A DNA stretch of 64,000 nucleotides from Facklamia languida CCUG 37842 (lineage in GTDB: Bacteria > Bacillota > Bacilli > Lactobacillales > Aerococcaceae). The translations under genes and the position numbers were made by a program. The stretch lies in the NCBI RefSeq assembly GCF_000245795.1, contig NZ_JH601133.1, positions 665,909-729,908 of the forward strand, given 5' to 3'. Within the stretch, counting starts at the first letter, position 1, and every line of letters begins with the position of its first letter. Below are positions 60,135 to 64,000 of the stretch, one piece after another. The notes under the pieces were generated by a model. The model was not told where the DNA came from and did no database searches. It saw only the letters and a list, made by a program, of their open reading frames with translations.

Positions 60135-61358
60135 TTAAGATGATTTAGATTTGGCATTTAGATTAATCATAAATATTACCAGAATGCCACACACAGTTAG
60201 GTACACCCCTGTAAAGAAAAACATCGTTTGCACTGAAGTCACGTTTCCTAAATAACCAGCTAAAAGAGTAGAAAAAGGTATCAAACTTATTGATAGTGTT
60301 TTCATTAAACCGCTTACTCTTCCGGCATATTCAAAATCTAAAAACTTCATAAATAAAGATTCAACTATAATTCCATTAAATGACCTAAAAAAGTACATTA
60401 AAAAGACTGTCATTGACATAATCCAAGCATTAGTAACATATCCCATCAATCCTGTTAAAATTCCCATTATCATTATTGAAAAGCTGAGCCAAACGTCTTG
60501 TCTTTTAATAGTCAGTTTCATAATTAATAAACCACTTACTATTGAACCTATAGCCGCAATACTTTGAAAAAATCCTAAATAAGTAGCATTTCCTTGAAAA
60601 TTTTCGAATATAAGTACCGTAAACAAGGTGCCTGTGTAACTAGTAACATTTACTAACATACTAATGACACATATTTTCTTGAGTGGTACATTCTTATTTA
60701 AATACTTAATTCCATCTAAAAAGTCTTTTGTATATGAAAAATTATTTGCGTTTTGACTTGGTAAAATTTGCACTTTTTTCCAATCAAAGATTAGAAAACC
60801 AATAATGACTAATAAAAAGCTTAACGAGTTTAAAAAAATACAGCTTGCCACTCCAATCAGTGAAAAAGCAATTCCGCTAATACTTGAACTAAGTACAGAG
60901 GATGTCTGAACTGCAGATGAGAATAATGCATTTACATTGTTTAGATTCTCCTTCTTAACATCACTAATTACAATCGCTTTTCTAACAGGCGAAACAAAAG
61001 ATGTAAGACAGTTAAGTACTGCCATCGAAGTAATTGCTAACCAAACTGGGAAGCTACCAGTAGTAATGATAATAATAAAGAGAATCAAGCTATATATAAA
61101 AGCGGATACATTTGAAAATATAACTACTTTCTTCTTGCTATAACGGTCTACGACAATTCCAGAAATTGGAGAAATAATAGCATCACTTAAATGCCAGACT
61201 ACTCCTACTAGACTTGTTAAAAATACAGACCGAGAATCCCTATAAATAATCCACATTGCTGCAAAGTTAAAAAAGTCATCACCAAAGACATTAATTATCT
61301 GAATTAAGGCTAAAATGATTACATTTTTGGTATATATCTCATTTTTTATTTTTGCCAC
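60135..61358 (-). CDS. MFS exporter, Mef/multidrug-like
   Basis: 407 residues, about 12 membrane spans. The N-terminal block LIQIINVFGDDFFNFAAMWIIY and ISGIVVDRYSKKKVVIFSNV (MFS motif A-like loop) match the macrolide-efflux/MFS_3 group. AGGAGTGAGAATG precedes the ATG. Substrate unknown; resistance should not be assumed. Strongly AT-rich. Confidence 0.82.
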   Translation of the reverse strand: MAKIKNEIYTKNVIILALIQIINVFGDDFFNFAAMWIIYRDSRSVFLTSLVGVVWHLSDAIISPISGIVVDRYSKKKVVIFSNVSAFIYSLILFIIIITTGSFPVWLAITSMAVLNCLTSFVSPVRKAIVISDVKKENLNNVNALFSSAVQTSSVLSSSISGIAFSLIGVASCIFLNSLSFLLVIIGFLIFDWKKVQILPSQNANNFSYTKDFLDGIKYLNKNVPLKKICVISMLVNVTSYTGTLFTVLIFENFQGNATYLGFFQSIAAIGSIVSGLLIMKLTIKRQDVWLSFSIMIMGILTGLMGYVTNAWIMSMTVFLMYFFRSFNGIIVESLFMKFLDFEYAGRVSGLMKTLSISLIPFSTLLAGYLGNVTSVQTMFFFTGVYLTVCGILVIFMINLNAKSKSS

Positions 61359-61384
61359 ATTCTCACTCCTATCACTTAGTAAAA

Positions 61385-61898
61385 ATTTCTGAATTCATCT
61401 AAAGTAAAATTAAAATTTATTCCTGAGTTCAAGTTATATGTTATCCAGGACTACCAACGACTAAAACAAAAAGAAAGCTACCGTAACCAAATAGAGTGGA
61501 TCGCAAATAGAGAGTTATCTAAAGTAAACTACACTATTCAAACTGATGCAATAAGAAATTATTTGATTACTCCAACATTAAGCAAAAAAATAGCTTATAC
61601 TTATGCAACTGAAGCTGATTTGATAAATATAGCTTTATTTGGTATGACCGCTAAGGAATATAAAGAACAATTCCCTGAAACAGAAGGAAACCTTAGAGAT
61701 AATGCAACTATTGAACAGTTAGCAATCTTAAACAACCTTCAATCCCACAATGCTCAAATGATTGAAGAAAGGGTACCGCATAATGAACGTATAATAAAAT
61801 TAAACAGATTAGCTATACGTCAGCAAGAAATTTACTTAATAACAATCCAAAAGCACTTGAAACACTTCAATCATTCGGAATCAGAACGAAATAAATAA
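61385..61898 (+). pseudogene. KilA-N-type phage protein, C-terminal fragment
   Basis: The frame is open from after a stop near 61380 without a start codon. It reads PEFKLYVIQDYQRLKQKESY, NREL SKVNYTIQTDAIRNYL, then YATEADLINIALFGMTAKEY and ERIIKLNRLAIRQQEIYL, the usual tail of phage KilA-N domain proteins. The N-terminal KilA-N domain is missing. Sits beside tRNA-Thr, consistent with a former prophage or integrative element. Confidence 0.75.
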
Positions 61899-62145
61899 AA
61901 CACCTCACTTATAGTGACCCCAAAAACATACAGCCACATACTCGATAAAATAAATGGAAAAGAAAATATTTAGCGCTAAAGGCGATCTATCGTTTGGCAG
62001 ACAGTGCAAAATGGTGCAAAAACTTTTGACTTTCTATTCCTTTCTTATACTTTCTAAAAATAGTAAAAAGCGCTACAAAAGGCTATGGTTAGCCAATTAT
62101 AACGCTTCGTGATTTTTTATATTTCATTCTTTTCCTTGCTCTGAA

Positions 62146-62218
62146 TGCCGACTATAGGACTTGAACCTACGACCTATTCATTACGAATGAATTGCTCTAC
62201 CAACTGAGCTAAGTCGGC
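62146..62218 (-). tRNA. tRNA-Thr (anticodon CGU)
   Basis: A 73-base cloverleaf. Acceptor stem GCCGACT/AGTCGGC, D-arm with AGCTCAGTTGGTAGAGC, anticodon stem ATTCA/TGAAT with loop TTCGTAA (anticodon CGT), T-arm GGTTCAAGTCC, discriminator A. CCA is not encoded. Confidence 0.97.
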
Positions 62219-62270
62219 CTAATAACGATAGGTCTCATTATACGCCTTAGGGCTAGATTTGCAAGGGTAA

Positions 62271-62303
62271 AAAGAAAAGGCCAGCCCACCTCATGGGCTA
62301 GCC
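62271..62303 (-). terminator. Terminator of thiT
   Basis: GGCCAGCCC/GGGCTAGCC stem (62279-62303), T-rich tract following on the minus strand. Confidence 0.85.
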
Positions 62304-62315
62304 GTCATTTAATTA

Positions 62316-62867
62316 TTAAGCATTCTTCTTAAAGAGCTTCGGATTGGTACGGTAGATCAAGACTACCACAACGGCAGTCGCTGCGGCTGTTAAGAGCGCA
62401 CTTGCACCATTCATCACGAAGGAGAAGAAGAGAGGCGACCAACCTTCAGGTGCGTATTCGCCCCAGTAGATCACGCCGGCAATAAAGTGCCAGAAGAAGC
62501 GGGCGAAGGTCCCGATCAAGGCCGCTAGCACAATATTCTTAGTGGCATTGTCCGGCTCAGTATGGAACTTCTCAGCCATTACCCCGGCAAACCCACCGAA
62601 GAAGAAGGCCACCACATATTCAATAAAGACTTGAATCGGGCCCAAGAAGTAAACGTCACCTAGAACAAAGTGAAGTAATCCCCAGATGAAGGCTGAGAAT
62701 AAGCCCCACTTGGTGCCTGCCTTCAAGCAGAAGATCGTCAGTGGAATCATTCCCAAAGAAATGGTTAAGGAAGACCCGATCGTTGTCGGTAAGAGTGATA
62801 AGACCATGGCAACCGCCGCGAAGATGGCTGCTTGAACCATTAATAAGACCTGTTTATTATTTCCCAT
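62316..62867 (-). CDS. thiT: Energy-coupling factor thiamine transporter S component
   Basis: 183 residues, six hydrophobic segments. FVLGDVYFLGPIQVFIEYVVAFFFGGFAG and FARFFWHFIAGVIYWGEYAP are the ThiT/YuaJ signature regions; the latter contains the aromatic residues that bind thiamine. Works with a shared ECF ATPase/T module encoded elsewhere. Preceded by a TPP riboswitch, which confirms the substrate. GGGAG lies before the ATG. Confidence 0.93.
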   Translation of the reverse strand: MGNNKQVLLMVQAAIFAAVAMVLSLLPTTIGSSLTISLGMIPLTIFCLKAGTKWGLFSAFIWGLLHFVLGDVYFLGPIQVFIEYVVAFFFGGFAGVMAEKFHTEPDNATKNIVLAALIGTFARFFWHFIAGVIYWGEYAPEGWSPLFFSFVMNGASALLTAAATAVVVVLIYRTNPKLFKKNA

Positions 62868-62927
62868 AAAAAAACTCCCTACTTTCTCGTAAAGTAAAGA
62901 GCAAATGGGCAGACGAATCCCCTCAAG

Positions 62928-63006
62928 TAATTCCTGCGCACGGACTAACGTTATCAGGTTCTAGGGTCAGGATCTTATCCACTCTCAGCCGTCAGGCTCC
63001 CCTTTA
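62928..63006 (-). promoter_or_regulatory. TPP riboswitch (THI box) controlling thiT
   Basis: Minus strand contains GGGGAGCC, GGCTGAGAGTGGAT, GACCC, GAACCTGAT and CGCAGGAA in canonical order. The 5' segment GTAAAGGGGAG is complementary to CTTTAC near the ribosome site, so TPP binding probably blocks translation start. Confidence 0.95.
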
Positions 63007-63033
63007 CTTCACATGTTATTAATTTATGTAATA

Positions 63034-63062
63034 AGTCTACCATAAAGTGGACCTTAAGTAAA
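63034..63062 (-). promoter_or_regulatory. Promoter of thiT
   Basis: Minus strand TTTACT (63057-63062), 17 bases, TAGACT (63034-63039). Confidence 0.6.
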
Positions 63063-63075
63063 TCTCATCGCGCCA

Positions 63076-63084
63076 TGCTATAAT
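63076..63084 (+). promoter_or_regulatory. Extended -10 promoter of the nucleoside hydrolase gene
   Basis: TGCTATAAT (TG at 63076, TATAAT at 63079-63084), divergent from the thiT promoter. Confidence 0.65.
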
Positions 63085-63117
63085 AGGATCAATAAAGACC
63101 GCAGTAAGGAGTGCCTT

Positions 63118-64000
63118 ATGACTCACCACAAAGTAATTCTTGACCTAGACCCTGGCATTGATGATAGTCTGGCCCTGATCCTGGCCGTCATGGCGACTCC
63201 CTTTGAAATCTTGGGTGTCTCCATTGTATCAGGCAATGTCGACAGTGACCAAGGAGCACGCAATGCGACCTATGTCTTGGACTTTTTGAACCAGCATCAA
63301 ATTCCCATCATTAAAGGAGCGGACCGGCCGCTTGTCATCCCCTATCAAGACGCCCGCGACACGCATGGCCAAGATGGGTTGAGTAATCAGATCTTCGCAT
63401 CCGAAGATCGCTCTTGCGACCAAGATGTCCTATCTTTCTATCGATCAGCTGTCGACCACTTCCCACAATCAATTAGCCTCCTCGCCCTCGGCCCCTTAAC
63501 CAACCTCGCCCAGGTGGCTCAAGCAGACCCCGGTCTCTTAAGCCGCTTCAAGGAAATCCGGATCATGGGCGGCGTCCACACGGTTCAAGGCAACTGTTCC
63601 CCGGTCGGCGAGTATAATTTCTGGTGTGATCCCCATGCGGCCCAGCTTTTCTTCGACCAAGCGGACCTGCCTCCGACTTATCTCTATACCCTCGATGTCA
63701 CCTATTCGATTCTGATGACACCCAACCTCCGCGAATATATCCACCAGTTGCGCCGACCACTGGCTCAATTCGTCTGGACCATCACCCAGTTCTATGTCGA
63801 CTTTCACTGGCAGGCTGAGCGCACCCTTGGCTGCGTCATTAATGACCCGCTGGTGGTGGCAGACCTCTTGGAGCCTATGGTGACTTTTAAGCCCGCCCAT
63901 GTAACCATTCAGACCCAAGGGGACTGTCGGGGCCAATCCTGTGTAACCTACCAGCCATAAGGTCCCATCCAGGTCTCCCAAACAGTTGACTCCCGCCACT
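63118..64000 (+). pseudogene. Inosine/uridine-preferring nucleoside hydrolase, interrupted by an in-frame stop
   Basis: GTAAGGAG precedes ATG 63118. The N-terminal calcium-binding motif DLDPGIDDSLALI, the GVSIVSGNVD block, the LGPLTNLAQVAQ block and the catalytic His region (HTVQGNCSPVGEYNFWCDPHAA) are intact. TAA at 63958-63960 ends the protein at 280 residues, while family members run to about 300-320. Directly after the TAA the same frame continues GPIQVSQTVDSRH, resembling the normal C-terminal strand, up to the window edge. So this is probably a single-base nonsense mutation, possibly leaving a shortened but folded enzyme. Confidence 0.75.

Noticed and set aside
60135-61358. Macrolide-resistance gene mef
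   Set aside because: Only the general MFS_3 layout is shared; no accompanying msr ABC gene and no basis to assign a drug substrate.

Overview
The window comes from a low-to-middle GC Gram-positive bacterium. I infer a Lactobacillales member, perhaps Aerococcaceae-like, but the genus is not proven. Grounds: Firmicutes-type Shine-Dalgarno sites, a CtsR-ClpC operon without mcsAB, a small SRP RNA, a T-box leader, TPP and cobalamin riboswitches, a Cna-B/isopeptide surface adhesin, ThiT, DUF4767 and Lactobacillales-style Opp systems.

Layout. 0-3 kb: 5' part of a large surface adhesin (minus strand). 3.3-7.9 kb: iron(III) ABC transporter fbpABC plus a metallo-beta-lactamase-fold hydrolase. 8.6-13.8 kb: a complete glycerophosphodiester/glycerol-3-phosphate operon (ugpB-A-E-C-Q) behind a four-hexamer Pho box. 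13.96-15.34 kb: remnant of an integrative element between two copies of the 3' end of the SRP RNA gene ffs. 15.8-16.1, 32.7 and 40.2 kb: members of a dispersed palindromic repeat. 16.1-20.3 kb: tadA and the ctsR-clpC heat-shock operon with its operator. 20.5-23.4 kb: class II (B12-dependent) ribonucleotide reductase. 23.4-31.3 kb: oligopeptide ABC system, whose second binding protein lies behind a T-box. 31.3-32.6 kb: cation/proton antiporter with a terminator-bearing leader. 32.9-37.1 kb: class Ib reductase nrdIEFH behind two NrdR boxes and an adenosylcobalamin riboswitch. 37.1-41.9 kb: DUF4767 protein, YitT protein, YaaA, MATE exporter.

From about 41.9 to 62.1 kb the sequence turns AT-rich and is bracketed and interrupted by ISL3-type fragments, an IS30 element and phage-gene fragments. 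I read it as an acquired island next to a tRNA-Thr gene. It carries a second, independent ugp system (deoR-ugpC-A-E-B-Q) with its own four-hexamer Pho box, a peptide ABC operon with an embedded cytoplasmic M14 carboxypeptidase opposite two tandem GntR regulators, and an MFS exporter. From 62.1 kb the ordinary backbone returns (tRNA-Thr, thiT with TPP riboswitch, a nucleoside hydrolase broken by an in-frame stop).

How the parts fit. The two ugp systems would scavenge phosphate and glycerol from phospholipid head groups under PhoP control. The two reductases form a cofactor-switched pair: NrdR controls both, and cobalamin should turn off the B12-independent one. All six ABC substrate-binding proteins, and the DUF4767 protein, have ordinary signal peptides without a lipobox cysteine, which is unexpected in a Gram-positive cell.
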